The translations under genes were made by a program, and so were the position numbers. A stretch of 30,181 nt of DNA from Bacillota bacterium (GTDB lineage: Bacteria > Bacillota > Clostridia > Christensenellales > UMGS416): NCBI GenBank assembly GCA_023409755.1, contig JAEYRA010000052.1:1-30181 (forward strand), read 5' to 3'. Positions 20,310-27,697 of this stretch are shown here, piece by piece. Within the stretch, counting starts at the first letter, position 1. Each line of letters opens with the position of its first letter. The notes under the pieces were generated by a model. That model did no database searches and was not told the origin of the DNA. It saw only the letters and a list, made by a program, of their open reading frames with translations.

Positions 20310-21947
20310 TTACCGCCCCACCGTGTTGGCAGCATCCATCGCTTCTTCAGTGGGGTGGAGCAGGGCTGCGCCCAGGCCTGCGGCAGCCAGTTCTGCCAGC
20401 CGGTCAGCGTTCACCAGGTGCTGCCCTACCAGCCCGGCGGCACCGGCAATGGTGTGCCAGCCGCGCTGTGTCATTTCCCGGGCAAACTCCACCGCGACAG
20501 GTGAATCGTCGCCCACGTCGATGAGCAGGCTCTGGCGGTCCAGGCCGTGAGCGGCCGCACGTGCCAGCAGCTGCTCCGCCCGGGCGACCCGCCCGGCACA
20601 ATCCGCCGGAAGTTTGCCATGCTCCGTGGGCAGCAGTACGGCAACCGCGCCATACTTTTGCGCCAGTTTAAGCTTGGCGTCAGTGTCGCCATCCAGGGCG
20701 ACGGGGCCCAGGGCAGCCCGCCCGCAGGTAGGCCGCAAGCCTGCCTCCAGAGCGGTGGGGTTGACACTGCTGATGAGCAGAGGGAGCGGCACGGTGACCG
20801 ATAGTTCCCCCACCACCGCGTCCATCGCACGGGCTTCGTCGATGCCGGGCACGGCCACGTTCACGGCCAGTGCGCGTACTCCGGCTGCCATTTGATCCAT
20901 CGCCCGCTCCACCGCCACGTCGGCGCGGCAGCCTTTCAGGTCCTCGGTCAGGTCATCTGCCCCATTGGGGTCGATGCCCGCGCCGACCACACACAGCGGG
21001 CCGGCGCCATCCACGGTGGCCACCCGGCGGGTGGAGCACAGGAACAGGCTGTCCACCGGTTGGCGCCGGGCGGGGGAGAGGCCGCGCAGGGTCTGACTGA
21101 GGGTGGCGATGTAGTCTGGGGAAGTGCCGCAGCAACCGCCCACCAGGGTCGCGCCGGCTTCCACCAGCCGCCCCATGCCCTCGGCAAAGGCGTCTTTCTT
21201 CATGTCAAAGACCGTACGCCCGTCTATGACCTTGGGCACGCCGGCGTTGGGCTTTGCATAGAGCGGCAGATTGGTGTGCCGGGCCATGGCGGCGATGGCG
21301 TCGCGCAGGGTGTCCGGTCCGCCGGAGCAGTTGCACCCCACCGCCGCGGCTCCCAGCGCCGTAAACAGCACCGCGATGGACTCGGGTGTTGCGCCGGTCA
21401 GCGTTCGTCCGTTTTGCAGCGTGCAGCTCACTACAAAGGGCAGGTCGCTGAGCTCCCGAATGGCGAGCACCGCGGCACGGGCTTCGGCCGGGTCCATGAA
21501 GGTCTCCAGCAGGAAGAAATCAGGGTTGCCCTGCAGCAGCCCCGCCACCTGCCGACGGAAGCCCTCAATCATTTCATCGATCCCCAGTGTGCCCAGGGGC
21601 TGCAGCAGCTCACCGGATGGGCCGATGTTGGCGGCCACCAGTGCCCCTGCAGGCGCGGCCTCGCGGGTGAGTTTTGCCAGGATGGCATTCAGCTCCTCGG
21701 TGCGTTCACCCAGCCCAAAGCGGGCCAGCTTGATGGCCGAACCGCCGAACGTTGGGGTGGTGAGAAACTGCGAGCCGGCATGGACGTAATCGGCAATCAG
21801 CGACCGGGCCGCATCGGGGTGTTCGGCAGCCCAAAGCTCGGGGCAAGCACCCACGGGCATGCCCCGGCGGGTAAGTTCCGTTCCCGTTGCGCCGTCACCC
21901 AGCAATATGCCCTGCCGCAGCAGGGAGACAAAGGTGTTCTTATCCAT
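20310..21947 (-). CDS. homocysteine S-methyltransferase with degenerate pterin-binding domain
   Basis: This 545-residue protein has an intact MetH-type homocysteine methyltransferase barrel (1-290). It starts with LLGDGATGTEL, and the zinc ligands are Cys207 (GCNCSGGP) and Cys272-Cys273 (GGCCGT), the same positions as in Thermotoga MetH as I remember it. A second barrel (about 315-545) resembles the methyltetrahydrofolate-binding domain, but key motifs are altered: the usual GERINPTG is GAGIDPNG, the DVN motif is AVN, and the IDS motif is ISS. The cobalamin-binding domains are absent; MetH has about 1,200 residues, and the short clostridial forms about 800. AGGAGG precedes ATG 21947. It overlaps the DUF3006 gene by eight bases. 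It may use a methyl donor other than methyl-folate, or a corrinoid partner. Confidence 0.88.
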   Translation of the reverse strand: MDKNTFVSLLRQGILLGDGATGTELTRRGMPVGACPELWAAEHPDAARSLIADYVHAGSQFLTTPTFGGSAIKLARFGLGERTEELNAILAKLTREAAPAGALVAANIGPSGELLQPLGTLGIDEMIEGFRRQVAGLLQGNPDFFLLETFMDPAEARAAVLAIRELSDLPFVVSCTLQNGRTLTGATPESIAVLFTALGAAAVGCNCSGGPDTLRDAIAAMARHTNLPLYAKPNAGVPKVIDGRTVFDMKKDAFAEGMGRLVEAGATLVGGCCGTSPDYIATLSQTLRGLSPARRQPVDSLFLCSTRRVATVDGAGPLCVVGAGIDPNGADDLTEDLKGCRADVAVERAMDQMAAGVRALAVNVAVPGIDEARAMDAVVGELSVTVPLPLLISSVNPTALEAGLRPTCGRAALGPVALDGDTDAKLKLAQKYGAVAVLLPTEHGKLPADCAGRVARAEQLLARAAAHGLDRQSLLIDVGDDSPVAVEFAREMTQRGWHTIAGAAGLVGQHLVNADRLAELAAAGLGAALLHPTEEAMDAANTVGR

Positions 21948-22194
21948 GGGATCCTCCTGATGTTCCGGGGGAGCGGCGAAGGAGCCGCGCAGCCTTTTGA
22001 GCAATGCGGCGGGCGCGGACGGCCGTTTCCTCCGGGCAGGGCTGCCATACCCCTTCTACCAGCGTCAGGGTGTCACCGGGTGCAGCACCTTCCGGCAGCA
22101 GAGAACGCTCTATCGGCAGAACCTGCCCGGACTCCCCGTCCACCAGCACTGCCAGATCCTCTTCCCAACGTTCAAAGGTTGCTTTGCACGCCAT
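21940..22194 (-). CDS. DUF3006 family small protein
   Basis: This 84-residue protein fits DUF3006: an N-terminal small beta-barrel with FERWEEDLAVLVD, then PIERSLLPEGAAPGDTL, then a basic helix ending in LLRR. In this family the S/R-L-P-x-G-A-x-x-G-D segment is the hallmark. The start is ATG 22194, with AAAGGATGG upstream at a somewhat long distance; ATG 22233 in the same frame lies on top of the promoter. The tail overlaps the methyltransferase gene by eight bases, so both are read from the 22232 promoter. DUF3006 has no known function. Confidence 0.75.
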   Translation of the reverse strand: MACKATFERWEEDLAVLVDGESGQVLPIERSLLPEGAAPGDTLTLVEGVWQPCPEETAVRARRIAQKAARLLRRSPGTSGGSHG

Positions 22195-22215
22195 GACATG
22201 TCCATCCTTTCCGGC

Positions 22216-22244
22216 TTGTTCCCGTTTCCCCATTATAGTATAGT
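22216..22244. promoter_or_regulatory. overlapping divergent promoters of the Nudix and DUF3006 genes
   Basis: On the plus strand TTGTTC (22216-22221) and TATAGT (22239-22244), 17 bases apart, point to the Nudix gene. On the minus strand TATAAT (22237-22232), with a weak TTCCCA 18 bases upstream, points to the DUF3006 operon. The two -10 boxes lie next to each other, so polymerase can hardly use both at once. Confidence 0.6.
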
Positions 22245-22285
22245 ATTGCTGCCATTGGGAATAGCTTGTTGCCGGGGGTTGTCGC

Positions 22286-22708
22286 ATGGTTTGGTTTTAT
22301 GACGAGGGGCAATACGATAGTGCCACGCTGCGCTATGTGGTCATTGTGACCGGCGAAGGGGAACACTGGCTCTTTGTCCGTCACCGGGCGCGCACCACGT
22401 GGGAGATTCCCGGCGGGCACATCGAACCGGGGGAGACGCCGCTGGAAGCTGCGGCCCGGGAGTTGTTTGAGGAGACCGGCGCACTGCGCTGGCAGCTGCA
22501 GCCGGTCTGTGCCTATGGCGTGGGGGCGGAGGGCACCGCCAGCGGCGTGCTGTATCTGGCACGGGTGGAGGAACGCGGCCCCCTGCCGCCCCTGGAGATT
22601 GCTGAGGTGCGCGCCTATGACACCCTGCCGGCGGCGCTGACCTACCCGGACATTCAACCCGCTCTCTATTGGAAAGCGCTGGAATATTCTTCAGCGCAGG
22701 GTGTTTGA
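22286..22708 (+). CDS. Nudix hydrolase
   Basis: This 140-residue protein has a perfect Nudix box, G-x5-E-x7-R-E-U-x-E-E-x-G-U. It begins at Gly44 (GHIEPGE) and ends with RELFEETGA at 58-66. The box binds magnesium and hydrolyses a nucleoside diphosphate linked to another group. IPGGHIEPGE and the short length resemble MutT-like 8-oxo-dGTP or related pyrophosphatases, but the substrate cannot be read from the sequence. GGGGG lies seven bases before the ATG. It is divergent from the DUF3006 gene and monocistronic, with a terminator about 90 bases after the stop. Confidence 0.92.
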   Translation: MVWFYDEGQYDSATLRYVVIVTGEGEHWLFVRHRARTTWEIPGGHIEPGETPLEAAARELFEETGALRWQLQPVCAYGVGAEGTASGVLYLARVEERGPLPPLEIAEVRAYDTLPAALTYPDIQPALYWKALEYSSAQGV

Positions 22709-22795
22709 TCCCGTGGGGAATGGGTATCCTTAGGAAACGGAAAGCATCGCTGCCGGGGGTGGCGACAGAGCCTATTCTTATTCTTCTCCCTCCTC

Positions 22796-22829
22796 GGGAA
22801 GGCCCGTCGTTTGACGGGCCTTCCCTTTT
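22796..22829 (+). terminator. intrinsic terminator after the Nudix gene
   Basis: GGGAAGGCCCGTC and GACGGGCCTTCCC form a perfect 13-base stem with a GTTT loop, followed by TTTT. The gap 22709-23036 (328 bases) holds this terminator and the promoter at 23000; I see no gene or known RNA in it. Confidence 0.9.
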
Positions 22830-22999
22830 ACCGGGGCATCATGGGTGGTGCGTCGCAGTGAGGGGCAATGCGGCAGGCGAGAGGACGGCGCAACGTGTTC
22901 CGGGCGGGACACCATTGGGTCCATACCTTTGCGTCGGGTGCAGCGGCGTGGCACAGCGGCATGGCTGAAGAATGGCGTCGGTGGCGTGTCAGGCGGCTC

Positions 23000-23010
23000 T
23001 GTGGTACAAT
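23000..23010 (+). promoter_or_regulatory. extended -10 promoter of the RNA methyltransferase gene
   Basis: TGTGGTACAAT is an extended -10 element, 27 bases before the GTG start at 23037. No -35 box is recognisable. It matches the motif at 612 and 26812. Confidence 0.55.
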
Positions 23011-23036
23011 CGGAAAAAACGACGGGAGACAACGCG

Positions 23037-24167
23037 GTGGAGTGGATTGCGACGACGGCCTATGGCCTGGAGGGCGTGACAGCCCGGGAACTGGAAGCGC
23101 TGGGCCTGCCGGTGACGGCGACCGAGACATCGCGGGTGCGGTTCACGGGGGATTTCGCCGCCGGGGCCGCGGCCAACCTGTGGCTGCGCACTGCCGGGCG
23201 GGTGCGTCTGGTGGTGGGCCGTTTCCGGGCGGAGAGCTTTGAGGAGCTCTTTGAGGGCACCCGTGCCCTGCCTTGGGAGAATTGGATTGGCCGGGAGTGG
23301 GCCTTCCCGGTGAGCAGCCGATCGGTCAACTCCAAGCTCTTCAGCCTGTCGGATATCCAGTCCATCACCAAAAAGGCCATTGTGGAGAGGCTGAAAGGCC
23401 CCTACCGCACTGAATGGTTTGCTGAGTCCGGCCCGGTGGCCGCGGTGGAGGCCCACCTGCACCGCGACGAAGTCACTCTGTCCATTGACACCTCCGGTGA
23501 GGGGCTCCACGTGCGGGGATACCGCAAACTGAACGGCCCTGCTGCCCTGCGGGAGACGCTGGCCGCCGCATTGGTTCTGCTCACAAAGTGGCGTGGCGAC
23601 CGGCCCTTTGCCGACCCGCTGTGCGGCACAGGCACCATCGCGGTTGAGGCAGCGCTCTTCGCCCGCAATCGGGCCCCGGGGTTGGGGCGCGCCTTTGGGG
23701 GGGAAAAACTGGCGTGGTTTGGCCCTGCTGTCTTTGAAGGGGAGCGGGAGAAGGCCCGCGCGGCCATCCGGGTGGAGCCGCTGCCATTGATCTTTGCCGG
23801 CGACATCGACGGGCAGGCGGTCTCCATGGCACGCTACCATGCCCGGGCCGCCGGTGTGGCGGGGGACGTGCGTGTGGAGCAAGCGCCGCTGGCTCGTTTT
23901 GCCCCGGCGGAAGCCCAGGGTCACCTCATTACCAACCCGCCCTATGGCGAGCGGCTGGGCGACCGGGCGGCGGCCGAGGCCATCAACCGGGAGTTGGGCA
24001 ACGCCTATCGGCGGCTCGATCGTTGGGCGTTCCACGTCATCACCGCCACCGAGGGGTTTGAGACCCAGTTTGGCCAGCGGGCCGACAGCCGCCGTGAGCT
24101 GCGAAATGGCCCGCTGCGCTGCCGGTATTACGAATATTTCCGCTCCCGTCCGGTTGCTCCGCGGTAA
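23037..24167 (+). CDS. THUMP-domain class I RNA methyltransferase (RlmL-N / YpsC-like)
   Basis: This 376-residue protein has a ferredoxin-like/THUMP N-terminus (1-160; ATTAYGLEGVTARELEALG opens it) and a Rossmann methyltransferase domain. The S-adenosylmethionine motif is ADPLCGTGTIAVEAA at 192-206 and the catalytic motif is TNPPYGERLGD at 299-309, typical of N2-guanine methyltransferases such as the first half of RlmL (23S rRNA m2G2445). GYRKLNGPAALRETLAAAL links the domains, as in the family. The start is GTG 23037, with GGGAG nine bases upstream; a longer frame upstream crosses the promoter and is rejected. Function as an rRNA m2G enzyme is family inference. Confidence 0.9.
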   Translation: MEWIATTAYGLEGVTARELEALGLPVTATETSRVRFTGDFAAGAAANLWLRTAGRVRLVVGRFRAESFEELFEGTRALPWENWIGREWAFPVSSRSVNSKLFSLSDIQSITKKAIVERLKGPYRTEWFAESGPVAAVEAHLHRDEVTLSIDTSGEGLHVRGYRKLNGPAALRETLAAALVLLTKWRGDRPFADPLCGTGTIAVEAALFARNRAPGLGRAFGGEKLAWFGPAVFEGEREKARAAIRVEPLPLIFAGDIDGQAVSMARYHARAAGVAGDVRVEQAPLARFAPAEAQGHLITNPPYGERLGDRAAAEAINRELGNAYRRLDRWAFHVITATEGFETQFGQRADSRRELRNGPLRCRYYEYFRSRPVAPR

Positions 24168-24200
24168 GGGTGCTTGCGTCCGTTCTAATGTGAAAATTGG

Positions 24201-24229
24201 TTGCATTGCACTGCGGAGGATGATATAAT
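24201..24229 (+). promoter_or_regulatory. promoter of secG
   Basis: TTGCAT (24201-24206) and TATAAT (24224-24229) are 17 bases apart, and TGA before the -10 box adds an extended element. This is the closest to consensus of the ordinary promoters in the window. The start would be near 24236, before AAGGAGAG. Confidence 0.8.
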
Positions 24230-24262
24230 AACAAAGCTTACCATGGTGAAGGAGAGAGTTAC

Positions 24263-24511
24263 ATGCAGGCGTTGCTGGTTGTTCTGGTAGTCTTGCTGGT
24301 ATTGGTTTCCTTGGGGCTTATCGCCGTTGTGCTGCTGCAGCCCGGCAAGTCGCAGGGTCTGTCCGGCGCCATCGCCGGCGGGGCGGAGACATTCTTTGGC
24401 AAGAACAAGGCCAAAAGCTACGAGGGCAAGTTGCTGCTTGCCACCAAGATTGGCGCCGCTTGCCTGTTCGGGCTGTCGTTGGCGGTGGTCATCATCGACC
24501 GTCTGTTTTAG
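24263..24511 (+). CDS. secG: preprotein translocase subunit SecG
   Basis: This 82-residue membrane protein is SecG, the small accessory subunit of the SecYEG channel. It has two membrane helices (about 2-25 and 60-79) separated by the family's conserved cytoplasmic loop with VVLLQPGKSQGLSGAIAGG and the ETFFGKNKAKSYEG stretch. AAGGAGAG precedes the ATG by about seven bases. In Bacillota secG is regularly followed by rnr (RNase R), as here. A small hairpin terminator lies between them. Confidence 0.95.
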   Translation: MQALLVVLVVLLVLVSLGLIAVVLLQPGKSQGLSGAIAGGAETFFGKNKAKSYEGKLLLATKIGAACLFGLSLAVVIIDRLF

Positions 24512-24536
24512 TACGGACGGCACAAAGAAGCATACC

Positions 24537-24562
24537 AAACTCCCCGCATGGGGAGTTTCTTT
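24537..24562 (+). terminator. intrinsic terminator after secG
   Basis: AAACTCCCC and GGGGAGTTT form a perfect nine-base stem with a GCAT loop, followed by CTTTG. Because no promoter is evident before rnr, this terminator probably lets some transcripts through. Confidence 0.75.
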
Positions 24563-24593
24563 GTTTTCCGGTAGAACCGGTACGAAATCGTTC

Positions 24594-24621
24594 CCGTCGT
24601 GCGGTATTTTTAACACGACGG
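24594..24621 (+). repeat. inverted repeat in the secG-rnr gap
   Basis: CCGTCGTG and CACGACGG are perfect eight-base arms around a 12-base A+T-rich loop, in the leader of rnr. A smaller CCGGT/ACCGG hairpin precedes it. The structure may be an RNA-level control element or a processing site; there is no U-tract after it. Confidence 0.5.
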
Positions 24622-24668
24622 TGAGAGAATAACACCAAACACGGTGAGGAGGAAGGCTGCCAAAGACG

Positions 24669-26795
24669 GTGCGGCCAAAGCGAATGGAACTGGAACAACG
24701 AATTGTAGACTACATTGAGGGGGAGCGGGTGCCCCAGACGGTGGACGACCTGTGCGACGCGCTGCGCATGACGGTGGACGCCGTGGAGGAAGCGCTGGAA
24801 ACGCTGCAGGCCGATGGCACGCTGATGCGCACCAAGCGCAAGGGCTACGGCCTGCCCCGTCAGCTGGGTTGTGTGGCCGGGGAGCTGCGCGCCACCGCCA
24901 GTGGGGCGGCCTTCCTTGCCCCGGCAGATGGCGGGGACGACTACTTCGTACACGCTGACGGCCGCAGCGGGGCCATGCACAATGACCGGGTACTGGCCCG
25001 TATCCTCCACCAGCCCCGTGGTGACCGCAAGGGCGAGGTGGAAGTCCTGGATGTGCTGCGGCGCGCCAATGAGCGCATCGTCGGCACTTACAGGCGCGTG
25101 CCCGACGGCGGCATTGTGGAGGCGGATGACAGGAAACTGGGCGTGGCCTTTGTGCCGGCGGGGGCCGAGCGCGGGGCCTGGGAGGGCAGCAAGGTGGTAG
25201 CGGTCATCAGCCGCTACCCCGACCACCGACGTGAGCTGGAGGTGCGCGTCACGGAAGTGCTGGGCGACCGGGGAGAGACAGAGACCGAGATCCTGGCCAT
25301 CGTGCGGGCGCTGGGCATCCGTGACCACTTCCCTCCCCAGGTGATTGCGGAAGCCGAGAGCAAGCCGGTTGCCCTTGCGCCCGAGGACATGAAGGGTCGG
25401 CTGGACCTGCGAAACCAACGGATTTTTACCATCGATGGGGCCGACGCCAAGGACCTGGACGATGCGGTGTCCATCGAACGACTGGCCGACGGGCGCTACC
25501 GGTTGGGGGTACACATCGCCGATGTGTCCCACTATGTGACGATGAATGGCGCCATTGACAAAGAAGCGTGGCTACGCGGCACCAGCGTGTATCTCTTGAA
25601 CACCGTCATCCCCATGCTGCCGGAGCGGCTTTCCAACGGACTGTGTTCCCTGCACCCCGGCGAGGACCGGCTGACCCTTTCCTGCATGATGGATCTGGAT
25701 GGCTTTGGCAACCTTGTGGATTGCCGCATGGCGGAGAGCGTCATCCACAGCAAGGCGCGGCTCACATACGATGAGGTCAACGCCATTCTGGAGCAGAACG
25801 ACGCTGAGGCCATCGCCCGACGGGCGGACATCGTGGACGACCTGCACCTGTTGGATGAGCTGCGGGAGGTGCTGCGCCGCCGCCGCATGGTGCGTGGAGC
25901 CATCGACCTCGACATCGACGAGCCCCACATCGTGCTGGACGACCAGGGGGTGCCGCTGTCGGTGACGACGCGCTACCGAGGCAGCGCCCATAAGCTCATT
26001 GAGGAATGCATGCTCTGCGCCAATGAGACCGTCGCCCTGTGGCTGGAGGAACGCGGCATGCCCGTCCTCTTCCGCGTGCACGAGGTGCCCGACGGCGAGC
26101 GCATGAAGGAGCTGGCGATCTTCCTAAAAAACCTGGGGTATGGGTCCAAGGGGCTGATGAACGACACCCAACCCATGGCCCTGCAGCAGGTGCTCAGTGA
26201 GGTGCGTGACACCCCGCATGAGAACATCATCGGGAGAATCATGCTGCGCAGCATGAAGAAGGCCCGTTACTCCACCGTCAACCTTGGACACTTTGGGTTG
26301 GCGTCGCGGCACTATTGCCACTTCACCTCGCCCATCCGCCGCTACCCTGACCTCATGGTGCACCGAATGCTGCGTGCGGCCCTGCGCGGTCAGGCTGGCT
26401 CCACTTTTGAGCTGGTGGCCGAGCCCGCCGCCGTGCAGGCCAGCAACATGGAGCGGCGTGCCATGGATGCCGAACGCGCGGTGGATGACCTCAAAATGAC
26501 CGAGTTCATGGCCGACAAGGTGGATGAGGAATTCGACGGCGTGGTGTCGGGCGTTACCGAGTTTGGTGTATTTGTGGAGCTTCCCAACCTCGTGGAAGGT
26601 TTGATACGCATGGGCGAGCTGCACGACGACTATTATGAATTGGATAAGCGTACCTACAGCCTCTTTGGCCGCCGCAGCCGTCGTCGCATCAGCCTGGGCG
26701 ACCCGGTGCGGGTGCGGGTGCTGCGGGTGGATGTGCAAAGCCGTCAGATCGACTTCACGCTGGTGCCGGCCAGTACAGACCGGGTCATCGACTAA
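24669..26795 (+). CDS. rnr: ribonuclease R
   Basis: This 708-residue 3'-5' exoribonuclease has the full RNase II/R layout. An N-terminal winged-helix RNase-B type domain (ELEQRIVDYIEGERVP) comes first, then two cold-shock domains (about 70-230). The catalytic RNB domain follows, with DGADAKDLDDAV from residue 256 carrying the magnesium-binding aspartates, HIADVSHYV, and HFTSPIRRYPDLMVHR near 553. The S1 domain starts near 616 (EFDGVVSGVTEFGVFVEL). It degrades structured RNA and acts in ribosome and tmRNA quality control. The start is GTG 24669 with GAGGAAGG about 12 bases upstream; ATG 24684 is an alternative. The usual smpB and tmRNA neighbours are absent from the window. Confidence 0.95.
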   Translation: MRPKRMELEQRIVDYIEGERVPQTVDDLCDALRMTVDAVEEALETLQADGTLMRTKRKGYGLPRQLGCVAGELRATASGAAFLAPADGGDDYFVHADGRSGAMHNDRVLARILHQPRGDRKGEVEVLDVLRRANERIVGTYRRVPDGGIVEADDRKLGVAFVPAGAERGAWEGSKVVAVISRYPDHRRELEVRVTEVLGDRGETETEILAIVRALGIRDHFPPQVIAEAESKPVALAPEDMKGRLDLRNQRIFTIDGADAKDLDDAVSIERLADGRYRLGVHIADVSHYVTMNGAIDKEAWLRGTSVYLLNTVIPMLPERLSNGLCSLHPGEDRLTLSCMMDLDGFGNLVDCRMAESVIHSKARLTYDEVNAILEQNDAEAIARRADIVDDLHLLDELREVLRRRRMVRGAIDLDIDEPHIVLDDQGVPLSVTTRYRGSAHKLIEECMLCANETVALWLEERGMPVLFRVHEVPDGERMKELAIFLKNLGYGSKGLMNDTQPMALQQVLSEVRDTPHENIIGRIMLRSMKKARYSTVNLGHFGLASRHYCHFTSPIRRYPDLMVHRMLRAALRGQAGSTFELVAEPAAVQASNMERRAMDAERAVDDLKMTEFMADKVDEEFDGVVSGVTEFGVFVELPNLVEGLIRMGELHDDYYELDKRTYSLFGRRSRRRISLGDPVRVRVLRVDVQSRQIDFTLVPASTDRVID

Positions 26796-26811
26796 TTCTA
26801 CCGCTTCGCCC

Positions 26812-26822
26812 TGTGGTATAAT
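26812..26822 (+). promoter_or_regulatory. extended -10 promoter of the DUF92 gene
   Basis: TGTGGTATAAT is a full consensus extended -10 element 20 bases before the GTG start, with no -35 box at the usual distance. It lies between the rnr stop and the DUF92 start. Confidence 0.65.
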
Positions 26823-26842
26823 GGTGCAAAAAGGGGGAGCCG

Positions 26843-27655
26843 GTGAACGAGGTGCTTGCGGCAGCGGTCCCGGTGGGCGCGGCGGCGCTGGTGGCTTTGG
26901 TCGCTTGGCTGCGGCGGTCGTTGACGGGGCCGGGTGCAGCGCTGGCTGTGGTGCTGGCGGCAGGCCTGTGGTGGGCAGCTGGTTGGTCCGTGATCATCGC
27001 TTTGGCGGTATTCTTTGGCACATCCACCGTGCTGACCCACTGGGGCGCGGCGCGAAAGGCGGAGTTGGAGCGGGCGGTGCACGCCCGTACCGGCCGCCGG
27101 GGTGTGGTTCAGGTGGCCGCCAATGGCGTGGCTGCGCTGTTGCTGGCGCTGGCGTACCGGTGGAGCGGCTCGCCGTGGGCGTTGGCGGGCGCCTTTGCTG
27201 CCTTCGCAGCCAGCACGGCCGATACCTGGGCGTCGGAGCTGGGCCAGCTGGAGCCGGGCGACCCGGTGTCCATTTTGGGCGGGTGCCCGGTGGAGCGTGG
27301 CATGTCCGGCGGGGTGACGGTCCGCGGCATGGTGGCCGCCGCGGCGGGGTCTGCACTGATGGCTCTGTTGTTCGGGGTGCTTCATGCCTTTGCGGCCCCG
27401 GTGCCACAGGTGCTGGGGCGGGCACTGCTCATCTGGCTGGCGGGGTTTACCGGCTCGGTGCTGGATAGTGTTTTGGGTGCAGCGTTGCAGGCAAAGTATC
27501 GCACCGGCGAAGACCGCGCCACCGAGCGGCCGGCGGCCGACGGCCAGCCCAATCGCCTGGTGGGTGGGTGGCGGTGGGTCACCAATGATGTGGTCAATGC
27601 GATCAGCTCCTGTGCGGCGGCGCTGCCGTTCTTCTTGGGGTTGTTGGGAACATGA
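26843..27655 (+). CDS. DUF92 family membrane protein
   Basis: This 270-residue protein has about six membrane helices and fits DUF92 (TMEM19/VTE6 type). The hallmark is FAASTADTWASELGQLEPGDPVSIL near 120-144, with STADTWASE being the most conserved segment. A second family feature is the GTSTVLTHWGAARKAE segment near 53-68. Plant VTE6 is a phytyl-phosphate kinase, but bacterial members lack an established reaction; a role in prenyl phosphate handling would be inference. The GTG 26843 start has GGGGGAG just upstream, rather close; GTG 26852 is also possible. The gene probably shares a transcript with ald 43 bases on. Confidence 0.85.
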   Translation: MNEVLAAAVPVGAAALVALVAWLRRSLTGPGAALAVVLAAGLWWAAGWSVIIALAVFFGTSTVLTHWGAARKAELERAVHARTGRRGVVQVAANGVAALLLALAYRWSGSPWALAGAFAAFAASTADTWASELGQLEPGDPVSILGGCPVERGMSGGVTVRGMVAAAAGSALMALLFGVLHAFAAPVPQVLGRALLIWLAGFTGSVLDSVLGAALQAKYRTGEDRATERPAADGQPNRLVGGWRWVTNDVVNAISSCAAALPFFLGLLGT

Positions 27656-27697
27656 GGATGGACCGGCAAAGCCGGCCATGAGGTGAGGGAGATTGCG

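Noticed and set aside
22709..23036. Possible RNA gene in the gap before the methyltransferase
   Set aside because: Only one terminator and one promoter are recognisable; there is no tRNA, SRP RNA, 6S RNA or tmRNA signature.
22989..24206. Minus-strand open frame opposite the RNA methyltransferase gene
   Set aside because: The plus strand has intact methyltransferase motifs; the minus product shows none.
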